In this document: positions 48,280 through 57,790 of the stretch, one piece after another
Layout: each line of letters opens with the position of its first letter
Position numbering within the stretch: the first letter of the stretch is position 1
Notes under the pieces: generated by a model
What the model saw: only the letters and a program-made list of their open reading frames with translations
What the model was told of the DNA's origin: nothing
The model's database searches: none
Made by a program: the position numbers and the translations under genes
Source: JAHEYG01 sp040403535
GTDB lineage: Bacteria > Bacteroidota > Bacteroidia > B-17B0 > Aurantibacillaceae
Length of the DNA stretch: 64,000 nt
NCBI GenBank assembly: GCA_040403535.1
Contig: JBBAKL010000001.1
Coordinates: 58,080 to 122,079, forward strand
Direction of reading: 5' to 3'

Positions 48280-48318
48280 CGTCGCTTTGTAACACCTTTC
48301 CTTTGGAAAAGGTATGCA
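48280..48318. repeat. Possible dispersed intergenic repeat (CCTTCCGTCGCTT type)
   Basis: The spacer between uvrD and the next gene contains CCCCTTCCGTCGCTTTG followed by an imperfect hairpin ACCTTTCC-TTT-GGAAAAGGT. Similar CTCCGTCGCTTCGCT-type units with a short hairpin occur between genes in many Bacteroidota genomes as mobile or REP-like repeats. Only one copy is seen here. Confidence 0.4.
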
Positions 48319-48335
48319 CTTCATTTTATTTAACG

Positions 48336-50240
48336 CTACAATCCAAACCACTTATACAAAGCATTTTGAGAATCGATTGCATCCGGACTTTCGAATAAAA
48401 GGGATTTAAATCGAATTTTAAGTTTACCGGAGTGAATGACCGAATTGGTATTGGTAAACCGAACTTCGGTAATGGTTTTAAACCCGCTGGAGTCCGATGG
48501 CGAAATAATAAACGGGTTGAGCCAGACAAAGTTTTTGGAATCGCTGGGCCAAAGACGACGTTTAAACTTTTGATTAGTTGCTGTTTTGTATTCCACAAAA
48601 AATTCATCATCCCGGTAAAATTGTTTTTTTAGTCCGCGCAATAGATTAAAATCGTATTCTATACTGCAACCACTGCAATTTTTGTTTATCGGTAATTTTA
48701 TCCATTCACCACTTTTGATTTCCGACGTTTCGGTTTCGTCTTTTACCCATATTTTTACCGGGCTAATACGTCTTTTTAAAACCAATAAATTGTTCTGTTT
48801 ATTAATCAATTTATAGTTTGAAATAATGGAACAGATGCTGTAAAACTCGTTATTCATGAAATAAGAGTTATCGATCCCACTCATAAAATCAATATTGTTT
48901 CCACCGTGCCAAATTAAATAGTCGGGAGCCTTGTCGGATTTAAAATATTCGGCAGTTTTTTTATCAAAATACCCCGACATATTTAAACTTTGCAAGTACG
49001 GGCGCGGTTGCCAGTTATTTAAATGATTGGCCTCGACAAAACCAAAATCCCAAGGAAAAAAATCTACCTTTCCTTGTTTAATCTCATTCAGAATGTTGGC
49101 GTTTAAGGTATTTGTTAATTTGAGATTCCTTGCCGACTGACGTTTGCTTCGGCTGTTATGGTTTTTGGAATTAATAACGTATTCATAAAAATTTGCCGGG
49201 CCATTGGGTAAACTCAATGCATATTCTTGAAAATCTTTTTTACCATTTAAATTGGCGTAATAACAAAAAAACGACATGCCCATTAGGGGTAAAGTGTATT
49301 TTGAGAAATGATGATAAAAAAGAATACTGCAGCATGCAATTAAATAGACGTAAACTAAAAAGCCCATGTAATGCGAGTGATCCATGCGGACAATGCTGTG
49401 TGTATAACCAGTGTAAGCGAAAAAGAATGCGAGTAACCAAAATAATTTAAAATTACTGTTCTTGTTGTAATAAAAAATAGCAATTAGCGATAGTCCGCTT
49501 AATACCAGAAGAATGATGTTTTCGGTTCCGTTGTAAATTGAACTGATTTCGTTGAATGATTTTATATTTTCGAGGTAAATAGGAATAGATTCGAAAACCG
49601 GAATAAGGCTACGGAATAAAATAAGTCCGATAAAAATGAAAAAAGCGAGGTTAATTCCCACAATTCTAAAAAACAACTTATAGTCGAAGGTTTTAGTGTT
49701 AAAACAGTAGTTCAAAAAGAATAATCCTTGTAATACAGCGGCAGATAATCCGGCAGAGCATTTGAAGTAATAACAGCTGATGGTAAAAAAGGCAATGGCT
49801 AACCAATATGAATTCTTTTTTTCAAAGTGGTAGAGCATTAAAAATAAAATCACCGATAAATTAGAGATTGCTTCGATATTAAAAATAGTTAAGCACGACG
49901 CGGTAAATGCGGCAAATACCACTTTTTTGTTCACGTTTAAGTGTTGTCCTAGTTTTAGCATGGCGTAACCGTAGGCGCATTTCATCAATATTTGGTAAAG
50001 CGTACCAATTATCACCAACGGACCATAATACATAGGATTGTGTAAAAAAGCCAAGGGTCCGTAAATGAAGGTGATTTTATCAAGGTTTTGGTAGTCGTGA
50101 CTTATCAAATAATTAAATGCCCAGAAGTAGGAGCCATCTAGTCCTGCATTTACGCTGTGGTCCATGTTGTTAAGCGTTAACAGCGAAATGATGAATAAAA
50201 TGAAGTAATTAAGCCTATTATTTGCCAAAATATTCGTCAC
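48336..50240 (-). CDS. Polytopic membrane protein of unknown function
   Basis: I favour a GTG start at 50240 (634 residues). The open frame extends upstream to 50321, but that would overlap the start of the divergent gatB gene. The N-terminal two thirds hold about ten TM helices, with short loops containing DHSVNAGLDGSYFWAFNYLI and IYGPLAFLHNPMYYGPL. A soluble C-terminal part of about 200 residues (after residue 420) follows. The overall shape resembles integral-membrane glycosyltransferases of the GT-C type, with an early acidic loop residue, but I cannot confirm the family. No operon partner is seen. Confidence 0.7.
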   Translation of the reverse strand: MTNILANNRLNYFILFIISLLTLNNMDHSVNAGLDGSYFWAFNYLISHDYQNLDKITFIYGPLAFLHNPMYYGPLVIIGTLYQILMKCAYGYAMLKLGQHLNVNKKVVFAAFTASCLTIFNIEAISNLSVILFLMLYHFEKKNSYWLAIAFFTISCYYFKCSAGLSAAVLQGLFFLNYCFNTKTFDYKLFFRIVGINLAFFIFIGLILFRSLIPVFESIPIYLENIKSFNEISSIYNGTENIILLVLSGLSLIAIFYYNKNSNFKLFWLLAFFFAYTGYTHSIVRMDHSHYMGFLVYVYLIACCSILFYHHFSKYTLPLMGMSFFCYYANLNGKKDFQEYALSLPNGPANFYEYVINSKNHNSRSKRQSARNLKLTNTLNANILNEIKQGKVDFFPWDFGFVEANHLNNWQPRPYLQSLNMSGYFDKKTAEYFKSDKAPDYLIWHGGNNIDFMSGIDNSYFMNNEFYSICSIISNYKLINKQNNLLVLKRRISPVKIWVKDETETSEIKSGEWIKLPINKNCSGCSIEYDFNLLRGLKKQFYRDDEFFVEYKTATNQKFKRRLWPSDSKNFVWLNPFIISPSDSSGFKTITEVRFTNTNSVIHSGKLKIRFKSLLFESPDAIDSQNALYKWFGL

Positions 50241-50273
50241 TATTTGTAATTTTACACAAAATAAGGCAAAAAA

Positions 50274-51725
50274 ATGAGTGTTTACGATAAATATGAGGCG
50301 GTAATAGGTTTGGAGTGTCACGTACAGTTACTTACAAAAACCAAGATGTACAGTAACGATGCTGCGGAATATGGTGCTTTGCCAAACACAAACGTGAGTG
50401 TGGTTACATTAGGTCACCCCGGCACATTACCTCGCGTAAATAAACGTGCAATAGAATTTGCAGTTAAATTAGGTATAGCTACCCGATCAACCATTACTGT
50501 TGAGAATCAATTTGCGCGTAAAAATTACTTTTATGCCGATTTGCCTAAAGGGTATCAGATTACGCAAGATAAAACGCCCATCTGCACCGGAGGATATATC
50601 GGATTTAAACTGAAGGATGGAATAGAGAAGAAGATAAATTTGATCCGCATTCATATGGAAGAAGATGCCGGAAAAAGTTTACATGATATCGATCCTTTTG
50701 AAACATTAATTGATTTAAATCGTGCCGGAACACCTTTGTTGGAAATTGTAACACAGCCTGATTTCAGAACCGGTGAAGAAGCATATGCGTATTTGAATGA
50801 AGTTCGTAAACTAGTAAGGTACCTGGATGTTTGTGACGGAAATATGGAGGAAGGATCGTTGCGATGTGATGCTAATATTTCGGTTCGATTAAAGGGTGCA
50901 AAAGAATACGGAAGAAGAACTGAGGTAAAAAACATGAACTCCTTCCGTAACGTACAACGCGCAATTGACTTTGAAATTAAACGTCAGATTGATTTAATTG
51001 AAGCCGGTGAATCGGTGGCAATGGAAACCCGCAGTTTTGATGCAGTTAACGGAGCAACATTTAGCTTAAGAAGTAAAGAAAGCGCCAACGACTACCGTTA
51101 TTTCCCTGAACCTGACTTGCAACCTGTTTTTGTAACTGAAGATTATATTGAGAGTGTAAGAAAGAATTTACCACCCCTGCCAAACGATTTATACGATAAG
51201 TACACCGGAGATCTGAAGCTAAGCGATTACGATGCGGCTGTATTAACTGAATCGAAGGAAATAGCTCTTTATTTTAATGAATTAATTGCCAATACTAAAA
51301 ACTTCAAAGCAGCAGCAAACTGGGTGATGGTGAATGTGAAATCGTTTTTAAATGAAAATGCGTTACACATTGACAATTTTCCGGTTAAACCTCAAACTTT
51401 AGCGCAGGTAATTGATCTAATTGATAGCGGAAAAGTAAGTCATGCCGCAGCATCACAAAAATTATTTCCGGCATTAATTTCTAATTCCTCAAAATCTCCG
51501 GAAGCATTAGCTTCTGAGCTGGATATTATTCAGAACAGTAACTCTAATGAAATTCAGGCACTGGTTGAACAGGCGGTGAATAAATTCCCGGAAAAAATTG
51601 CGGAATACAAAAATGGCAAAGTGGGCCTTTTAGGTTTGTTTGTTGGAGAGGTAATGAAGTTGAGTAAAGGAAAAGCCGATCCGAAAGTTGTAAATCAGTT
51701 GGTAAAGGAGCAATTAGAGAAGTAG
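50274..51725 (+). CDS. gatB: Asp/Glu-tRNA amidotransferase subunit B
   Basis: This 483-residue protein matches GatB over its full length: YEAVIGLECHVQLLTKTKMY at the start, GHPGTLPRVN, FARKNYFYADLPKGYQITQ, DLNRAGTPLLEIVTQPD and MEEGSLRCDANISVR. A C-terminal YqeY-like GatB tail (about 340-483) follows. With GatA and GatC it amidates Glu-tRNA(Gln) or Asp-tRNA(Asn) using ammonia from glutamine. Neither gatA nor gatC lies in this window, which is common in Bacteroidota. Confidence 0.97.
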   Translation: MSVYDKYEAVIGLECHVQLLTKTKMYSNDAAEYGALPNTNVSVVTLGHPGTLPRVNKRAIEFAVKLGIATRSTITVENQFARKNYFYADLPKGYQITQDKTPICTGGYIGFKLKDGIEKKINLIRIHMEEDAGKSLHDIDPFETLIDLNRAGTPLLEIVTQPDFRTGEEAYAYLNEVRKLVRYLDVCDGNMEEGSLRCDANISVRLKGAKEYGRRTEVKNMNSFRNVQRAIDFEIKRQIDLIEAGESVAMETRSFDAVNGATFSLRSKESANDYRYFPEPDLQPVFVTEDYIESVRKNLPPLPNDLYDKYTGDLKLSDYDAAVLTESKEIALYFNELIANTKNFKAAANWVMVNVKSFLNENALHIDNFPVKPQTLAQVIDLIDSGKVSHAAASQKLFPALISNSSKSPEALASELDIIQNSNSNEIQALVEQAVNKFPEKIAEYKNGKVGLLGLFVGEVMKLSKGKADPKVVNQLVKEQLEK

Positions 51726-51756
51726 TTATTTGACAGGCACATTTGTTGAATTTTAG

Positions 51757-51773
51757 TTGTGAATATTTCACAA
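51757..51773. promoter_or_regulatory. Palindrome upstream of the TlpA-like gene
   Basis: A perfect dyad, TTGTGAA-TAT-TTCACAA, lies 61-77 nt before the ATG at 51834. It resembles a Crp/Fnr-family operator (TGTGA...TCACA), but the half-sites are 5 nt apart instead of 6. The same sequence could form a short hairpin after gatB, but the 3-nt loop and lack of a T-run argue against a terminator. Confidence 0.4.
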
Positions 51774-51833
51774 TTTATAATATACTCCTTTGATTTTTAG
51801 TATCTTTAAACTTTTACAAAATAAAATTAATTA

Positions 51834-52964
51834 ATGAAACACATTTTAAAATTCGCTGCGATTGCTCTTGTGGTAAGCGCATGCGGAGGCGGAGAAAAAA
51901 ACTTAAACACTAATTTCGAATTAAGCGGTTCATTAAAGGATGCCGCAGGAGAAACACTCGTATTAGAAAAATTAGCTACGCAGAAACCGGAAGCGGTAGA
52001 TAGTTGCGTGATAGATGAGAATGGTAATTTTTCATTTAAGAACTATGTGCCTTCAATTGGTTTTTATCGTATCAAATTGTCTGAACAGAATTTTGCCATG
52101 CTTGTAATGGATTCTACCGATAAAATAAATATTACAGGAAGTGTGAAAGATTTAGGTAATACATATCGTGTAAATGGCTCACCCGAAACAAAATTGTTTT
52201 TAGAATACAATGATTTAGCAAAGGCAAATCGATTCAGAGTAGATTCTTTGCAGGAAGCATTTAAGTTAGCAATGACGCAAGTTAAAATGGATTCATTACG
52301 AATGGATTCTTTAAGTAATGTGTTTGAAGGGGTATTCAATAAAATTATTGATGATTATAGCATGAAGGTAGCCGGAAAAATCATGCAGAATACCAGCATG
52401 TATTCATCAATAATGGCAATACAACCTTTAGATCCTGAAAAATACGGTGAAGTGTTTAAGGCTTTGGATGAAGGCTTGCAAAAGAAATATGCCGGTAATC
52501 AAAGCGTGGCTATGTTTCACGACATGGTAGCAAAAATGTTTTCCATGAAATCAGGTGAAACAGCTCCTGAAATTAATTTACCGGATCCAAATGGAAAAAA
52601 CATTGCCCTTTCTTCGTTAAAAGGTAAAGTCGTATTAATTGATTTCTGGGCTAGTTGGTGTGGACCTTGTCGCCGTGAAATGCCAAACGTAAAAGCAGCA
52701 TATGAAAAATTCAAATCGAAAGGTTTTGAAATTTATGGTGTTTCGCTTGATCGTGAGCGTAACGACTGGGTAGAAGCCATTAAGAAGGATGGAATTACCT
52801 GGCCACAGGTAAGTGACTTAAAATTCTGGGATTGTGTTGCCGCTAAACAATACAACGTGCAAGGTATTCCGTTTACAGTGTTGTTAAACAGAGAAGGGAA
52901 AATCATTGCGAAAAATTTAAGAGGACCTGAGTTAGAAGCAAAATTAGCAGAGGTATTAAAGTAA
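51834..52964 (+). CDS. TlpA/ResA-like thioredoxin lipoprotein with DUF4369-type N-domain
   Basis: The protein has 376 residues with a lipoprotein signal (VVSACGG, Cys17). Residues 25-125 form a beta-rich DUF4369-like domain (FELSGSLKDAAGETLVLEKL), followed by a helical linker. The C-terminal thioredoxin/AhpC-TSA domain (about 235-376) has the active site WASWCGPCRREMP (Cys near 277 and 280) and the cis-Pro region VQGIPFTVLL. Such proteins reduce disulfides in periplasmic or surface proteins. The gene runs into the M1 peptidase gene with one base between stop and start, so the two are probably co-transcribed. Confidence 0.9.
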   Translation: MKHILKFAAIALVVSACGGGEKNLNTNFELSGSLKDAAGETLVLEKLATQKPEAVDSCVIDENGNFSFKNYVPSIGFYRIKLSEQNFAMLVMDSTDKINITGSVKDLGNTYRVNGSPETKLFLEYNDLAKANRFRVDSLQEAFKLAMTQVKMDSLRMDSLSNVFEGVFNKIIDDYSMKVAGKIMQNTSMYSSIMAIQPLDPEKYGEVFKALDEGLQKKYAGNQSVAMFHDMVAKMFSMKSGETAPEINLPDPNGKNIALSSLKGKVVLIDFWASWCGPCRREMPNVKAAYEKFKSKGFEIYGVSLDRERNDWVEAIKKDGITWPQVSDLKFWDCVAAKQYNVQGIPFTVLLNREGKIIAKNLRGPELEAKLAEVLK

Positions 52965-52965
52965 T

Positions 52966-55900
52966 TTGAATCTTTTTAAGCATAGCAATAATGTAAATCG
53001 CCGCAATCTTTTTGTGGCGATTTTCGTATTGGCTCTTTTCATAAGTTCTCGTCTGATTTCTCAGGCTCAATATTTTCAACAAGAGGTAAATTATAAAATT
53101 GATGTAAAATTAAATGACAAGAAACATGAAATTTCTGCGTTTGAAGAAATCACTTATATTAATAATTCACCAACATCCCTCTCTTATATCTATTTCCATT
53201 TATGGCCTAATGCTTACAAAAACCATCAAACAGCATTAGCCAAACAATTACTCGAAAATGGAAATAAAAGTTTTTATTTTTCAAAACCTGAGGAACGCGG
53301 ATATATTGACAGCTTGGATTTTAAAGTGGATGGCCAGTCGGTTAAAGTAGAATACGATGCGCAACACATCGATATTTGTAAAATCATTTTAAATGAACCT
53401 GTCCGTTCACTGGATACTATTCGTATTACTACGCCCTTTCATGTTAAGTTACCTGATGCGAAATTTTCGCGTTTAGGACACAGCGGGCAAGCTTATTATA
53501 TTACCCAGTGGTATCCAAAACCTGCTGTTTATGATTTAACAGGATGGCATCCGATGCCTTATTTAACTCAAGGTGAGTTTTACAGTGAATATGGGAGTTT
53601 TGATGTAAATATAACTTTACCCGAAAATTATTTACTGGCAGCAACCGGCGATCGGATTAATGCCGAACAAGAAGAAAAGTGGTTGAATCAGAAAGTGAAA
53701 GAAACTGAAAAATTATTGGCAGCCGGCGAGTTGAAATCAAAAAATCCGGTGTTCCCTGAATCATCCGAGAAAACAAAAACTGTTCGTTTTCGTCAGTCAA
53801 AAGTTCACGATTTTGCGTGGTTTGCCGACAAGCGTTTTCGTGTTATGCGCGATGTGATTTCGTTGCCAACTTCTGAACGAAAAGTAAATACCTGGGTGTT
53901 TTTTACTGATAATGAAGCGGGATTATGGAAGAAATCGCTGGAATATATTGGCGATGCCACTTTGTTCTATTCGTATATGTTGGGTGATTATCCCTATAAT
54001 CATGTAACGGCAATTGATGGCGTAATTGCTGCCGGGGGCGGAATGGAATATCCTAATATAACTGTGATAGGTGAATCGGGAAATGATTTTACATTGGAAA
54101 CAACCATTATGCACGAAGTCGGACATAATTGGTTTTACGGTATTTTAGGAAGCAATGAGCGTGATTTTCCTGCGTTGGACGAAGGTTTAAATTCACTCTA
54201 TGAAATGCGTTATATCCGATCGAAGTATCCTAATAAAACATTGGCTGCTATGTTAGGAAGAGATAGTTCTTTTAAACTATTCGGACTTAATCGCTTTAAA
54301 CACGACATGTCTTACCGTTTAGCGTACATGCTTGCCGCGCATAAGAATACGGATCAGCCCATAGCTACAGGTGCACAGGACTTTACTAATTATAATTACG
54401 GTGGTATCGTTTATAGTAAAACCGCAACTGTATTTGATTATTTACTAAATACAGTAGGGCCCGATAAATTTGATGAAGGGATGAAATTCTATTTTGAAAA
54501 CTGGAAATTTAAACATCCTACTTTTTCTGACTTACAAAAAACTTTAGAATATCATTGTTCCATCGACTTAAATTGGTTTATGGATGGAATGATTTATAGT
54601 AAAGATAAGATCGATTATAAAATCATAAAACACAAAGAACATCCGGATGGATCGCATCAGGTATTAGTGAAAAACTCGGGCGATATAGAAGGTCCGGTTG
54701 CATTATGTGCTTACAAAGACAACAAAATTGTTGGGCAGGTTTGGTATTCCGGATTTAGTGGAAAAAAGGCCTTTGAATTTCCTGTAAGCCATGTAGACAA
54801 ATTTAAGATTGACGGTTTTGATATAATGCCTGAAATCAATGAGAAAAATAACATGTTGCGGACCCGGGGATTGTTTAAGAAAGTAGAAAAGTTGCAGTTC
54901 AATTTATTAGGCAAATTAGATGATCCGGATAGAACTCAAATTAATTATTTGCCAATTTTAGGTTATAATTATTACAATCAATTTATGTTAGGTTGTGCTG
55001 TTTACAATTATAGTATCCTTCAGAAAAAATTCGAATTTACTCTTGCTCCAATGTATGCATTTGGAAGTAATACACCTGTTGGATTTGCCGATTTTCAATT
55101 TAATTTTCATCCTGAAAAAGTTTTTCAATCCATCACTCCCGGTGTGAAATTTAAAAGTTTCGCTTACGATTTTGCTAATTATGAAAAGTTATTCCCAAAT
55201 TCAAATGCCAGTGATTTGAGTTTGTTTGCTTTTAACTATTACAAAGCGGAACCTTTTCTGAAGTTTGAAATTAAAAAGAAAAATGTGCGCAGTAATTTAT
55301 ATCAATACATCAATCTGAGAAGCGTGATAACCGTAACGGATATCGATCAAACCTATACAACTGTTTTTAACGAGATTCAACAGGCGCCTTATAAAACACA
55401 GGAAACAAAATATGTGAACGAAATCGCTTACGTACTCGATAACAAAAGAGCGATTAATCCGTTTAATGTGCAGTTAAAGTTACAGCAAAATGAAGATTTT
55501 GCCAAGCTGAATTTTAATGCGAAATATTATTTAACGATTTCCAAAACTCACGATGCTGAATTCAGTGTTTTTGCCGGAACATTTTTAACCGGTAATAATA
55601 AAGGTGCTTACCGTTATAGAGCATCAGGATTTAACGGGTATCATGATTACATGCTTGATTATAATTTTATTGGAAGAAGCGAGCGTGACGGATTAGGTTT
55701 TGCTCAGTTTGCAGAGGAAGACGGAGGATTAAAAGTTTGGACACCTCTTGGACAGTCGGATACATGGCTGGCAGGAATTAATATTAAATCTCCAAAATTC
55801 TTCAAACTTCCAATTAAGGCATTTGTGGATTTGGTTACTTGCGATCCTGTTTTCTTAATCAATGAAAAAGTTTTATATAGTGCCGGTTTGGATATTAGCT

Positions 55901-56061
55901 TATGGAGAGATGTACTGGAAGTTTATTTACCTTTATTGTACAGCAAGGACATCAGCAATACTTTAAAATTAAATGGCATAAACACATTTTCAGAGACTAT
56001 TCGATTTACATTCAATCTGAATAAAATTAATCCACGTCAAATTATTAACACGTCGTTTTAA
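52966..56061 (+). CDS. M1 family metallopeptidase with barrel-like C-terminal region
   Basis: The protein has 1031 residues from a TTG start, since no in-frame ATG lies near the signal region. After the signal peptide comes an aminopeptidase N-like beta domain, then the catalytic domain with GGGMEYPNIT (the GAMEN equivalent) and the zinc site HEVGHNWF with the third ligand 18 residues on (ALDEGLNS). About 400 residues after residue 640 are rich in alternating aromatic strands, as in proteins with an outer-membrane-like barrel or surface domain. Activity on peptides is inferred. It overlaps lpxH by one base. Confidence 0.9.
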   Translation: MNLFKHSNNVNRRNLFVAIFVLALFISSRLISQAQYFQQEVNYKIDVKLNDKKHEISAFEEITYINNSPTSLSYIYFHLWPNAYKNHQTALAKQLLENGNKSFYFSKPEERGYIDSLDFKVDGQSVKVEYDAQHIDICKIILNEPVRSLDTIRITTPFHVKLPDAKFSRLGHSGQAYYITQWYPKPAVYDLTGWHPMPYLTQGEFYSEYGSFDVNITLPENYLLAATGDRINAEQEEKWLNQKVKETEKLLAAGELKSKNPVFPESSEKTKTVRFRQSKVHDFAWFADKRFRVMRDVISLPTSERKVNTWVFFTDNEAGLWKKSLEYIGDATLFYSYMLGDYPYNHVTAIDGVIAAGGGMEYPNITVIGESGNDFTLETTIMHEVGHNWFYGILGSNERDFPALDEGLNSLYEMRYIRSKYPNKTLAAMLGRDSSFKLFGLNRFKHDMSYRLAYMLAAHKNTDQPIATGAQDFTNYNYGGIVYSKTATVFDYLLNTVGPDKFDEGMKFYFENWKFKHPTFSDLQKTLEYHCSIDLNWFMDGMIYSKDKIDYKIIKHKEHPDGSHQVLVKNSGDIEGPVALCAYKDNKIVGQVWYSGFSGKKAFEFPVSHVDKFKIDGFDIMPEINEKNNMLRTRGLFKKVEKLQFNLLGKLDDPDRTQINYLPILGYNYYNQFMLGCAVYNYSILQKKFEFTLAPMYAFGSNTPVGFADFQFNFHPEKVFQSITPGVKFKSFAYDFANYEKLFPNSNASDLSLFAFNYYKAEPFLKFEIKKKNVRSNLYQYINLRSVITVTDIDQTYTTVFNEIQQAPYKTQETKYVNEIAYVLDNKRAINPFNVQLKLQQNEDFAKLNFNAKYYLTISKTHDAEFSVFAGTFLTGNNKGAYRYRASGFNGYHDYMLDYNFIGRSERDGLGFAQFAEEDGGLKVWTPLGQSDTWLAGINIKSPKFFKLPIKAFVDLVTCDPVFLINEKVLYSAGLDISLWRDVLEVYLPLLYSKDISNTLKLNGINTFSETIRFTFNLNKINPRQIINTSF

Positions 56062-56810
56062 TGAAAGAAGTTAAGAAAATATATTTTGCTTCAGACTTCC
56101 ATTTGGGAGCTCCTAACGATAAAAAAAGTCCTGAACGCGAACGTTTATTGTGTAAATGGTTGGATGAAATTAAGGCGGATGCCGAAGAAATTTATTTGGT
56201 AGGAGATATTTTTGATTTTTGGTTTGAGCATAAATACACGGTACCCAAAGGTTTTGTTCGTATACTAGGAAAAATCGCAGAGCTAGTTGATAGCGGAATT
56301 AAAGTTCATTTTTTTACCGGTAATCACGACACCTGGATGCGGGATTATTTTCCTTCAGAAATAGGCGTGACTGTGCATGATGAACCGATAGAAAGAACCT
56401 ACAACGGTAGAAACTTTTTTATTGGTCATGGTGACGGATTAGGACCGGGTGATCATAAATACAAACTGCTTAAGAAAGTTTTTAGAAGTAAAACCTGCCA
56501 GTGGTTATATGCTCGTATTCACCCCAACTTGTCATTTTGGATTGCACGTGCTTCCAGTTTAAAAAGCAGAGCAGCTACAGGAAACGCCGATGAAATATTT
56601 TTAGGTCAGGAAAACGAATGGCTTTATGTTTTCTGTAAAGATTATTTAGTGAATCATAAAGTGGATTATTTTGTTTTTGGTCACCGGCATTTGCCGCTTG
56701 AATTAGATGTTGAGGGTAAAGCGCTTTATGTAAATTTGGGCGATTGGCTGCGTTATAATACCTATGCTGTTTTCGACGGAAATCAGTTAAAGTTAAAATA
56801 CTACAAATAA
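56061..56810 (+). CDS. lpxH: UDP-2,3-diacylglucosamine diphosphatase
   Basis: This 249-residue calcineurin-like phosphoesterase carries LpxH motifs: SDFHLGAP (Asp12, His14), VGDIFDFWF, TGNHDTWM, GHGDGLGPGD and VFGHRHLP. LpxH cleaves UDP-2,3-diacylglucosamine to lipid X in lipid A synthesis at the inner membrane. The ATG overlaps the last base of the peptidase gene, and the next gene starts 11 nt downstream. Confidence 0.94.
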   Translation: MKEVKKIYFASDFHLGAPNDKKSPERERLLCKWLDEIKADAEEIYLVGDIFDFWFEHKYTVPKGFVRILGKIAELVDSGIKVHFFTGNHDTWMRDYFPSEIGVTVHDEPIERTYNGRNFFIGHGDGLGPGDHKYKLLKKVFRSKTCQWLYARIHPNLSFWIARASSLKSRAATGNADEIFLGQENEWLYVFCKDYLVNHKVDYFVFGHRHLPLELDVEGKALYVNLGDWLRYNTYAVFDGNQLKLKYYK

Positions 56811-56821
56811 TATTTTCTTTC

Positions 56822-57790
56822 ATGTTCTATCTCCTGAAGAAATTATTTAAAATCACCTTTTATACTTTATTGGTTATGTTTTTAGTTTTGTCATTACTCC
56901 CTTATCTGTTCTCTTTAAACAACCAGAAGTTTGATAAAAACGTATTGCCGTTTGAAAACAGTCATTTTGAAGTAAGCGGCGATCATTTTGTTCATTACCG
57001 AGTGTTCACGCCTGAAAAAACAAAGTATAAAGTTTTTTTGTTGCATGGTTTTTCGGGGAGCACTTTTTCCTATCATAAAGTTTTCGATTCATTAGTTAAG
57101 CACAATTGTATGGTGATTGCCGCTGATTTACCTCCTTTTGGCTATAGCGTTAAAAATAAATCGCTGAGCTATTCGGATACAATCGGTATTAATTTATTTC
57201 AACATATATTAACAAAAACCGATAGTATCAATAACGATACTTCACGTTGGGTGATTGCCGGACATAGCTTGGGGGTAATGTACGCCGCTAAATTTATTAC
57301 ACGTTACCCGAAATTATTTAACAAGCAAATTTTCATCGACGGGTATTATGGATCTCAGGAAGCTGGCAGTTTGAGTAAAATAGCTTTATATCCTCCCTTT
57401 ATGCGCCTGGCAGATGTTGCGCTTGAAAAATATTTTCTAAAAGAAGAGAAATTTGGCGACTTATTAAATTCTGCCTACGCCCGTAAGCCCACACAAGAAG
57501 AAATTTCAGGTTATATGCAGCCGTTTTCTTATGCGAATAGCGGATCAGCCGTAATGCGATGGACAGCCTCTTCACAAAAAATAAAAATTAATGAGGAGTT
57601 AATACGCTCAAAACCTACATTAGTTATTTGGGGAAAGAAAGACACCTGGTTACCATATAAGGAAGAAAATTTTAAATTAAATGAGTTTAGGGATGTTACT
57701 TTTAAGATGATTGATGAAGCGGGTCATATTCCAATGGAAACGCATGCCGATGAAGTGAATCGTTTTTTAATTAACTTTATTAATCAGTGA
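56822..57790 (+). CDS. Alpha/beta hydrolase, membrane-anchored
   Basis: The protein has 322 residues with one N-terminal TM helix (residues 8-30). The hydrolase domain shows the oxyanion motif LHGFSGSTFS, nucleophile elbow IAGHSLGVMYA (Ser near 149), acid region KKDTWLPY and catalytic His in DEAGHIPMETHADEV. The substrate is unknown; the family includes esterases, lipases and haloalkane dehalogenase-like enzymes. The stop overlaps the GTG start of the next gene (GTGA). Confidence 0.88.
   Translation: MFYLLKKLFKITFYTLLVMFLVLSLLPYLFSLNNQKFDKNVLPFENSHFEVSGDHFVHYRVFTPEKTKYKVFLLHGFSGSTFSYHKVFDSLVKHNCMVIAADLPPFGYSVKNKSLSYSDTIGINLFQHILTKTDSINNDTSRWVIAGHSLGVMYAAKFITRYPKLFNKQIFIDGYYGSQEAGSLSKIALYPPFMRLADVALEKYFLKEEKFGDLLNSAYARKPTQEEISGYMQPFSYANSGSAVMRWTASSQKIKINEELIRSKPTLVIWGKKDTWLPYKEENFKLNEFRDVTFKMIDEAGHIPMETHADEVNRFLINFINQ

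Noticed and set aside
48163..48610. Minus-strand small frames around 48163-48351 and 48326-48610
   Set aside because: They overlap uvrD or the polytopic gene or cover the intergenic repeat, and they show no protein-like features.
50241..50321. Longer N-terminus of the polytopic membrane protein
   Set aside because: It would overlap the start and leader of the divergent gatB gene; the GTG at 50240 gives a better-placed start.
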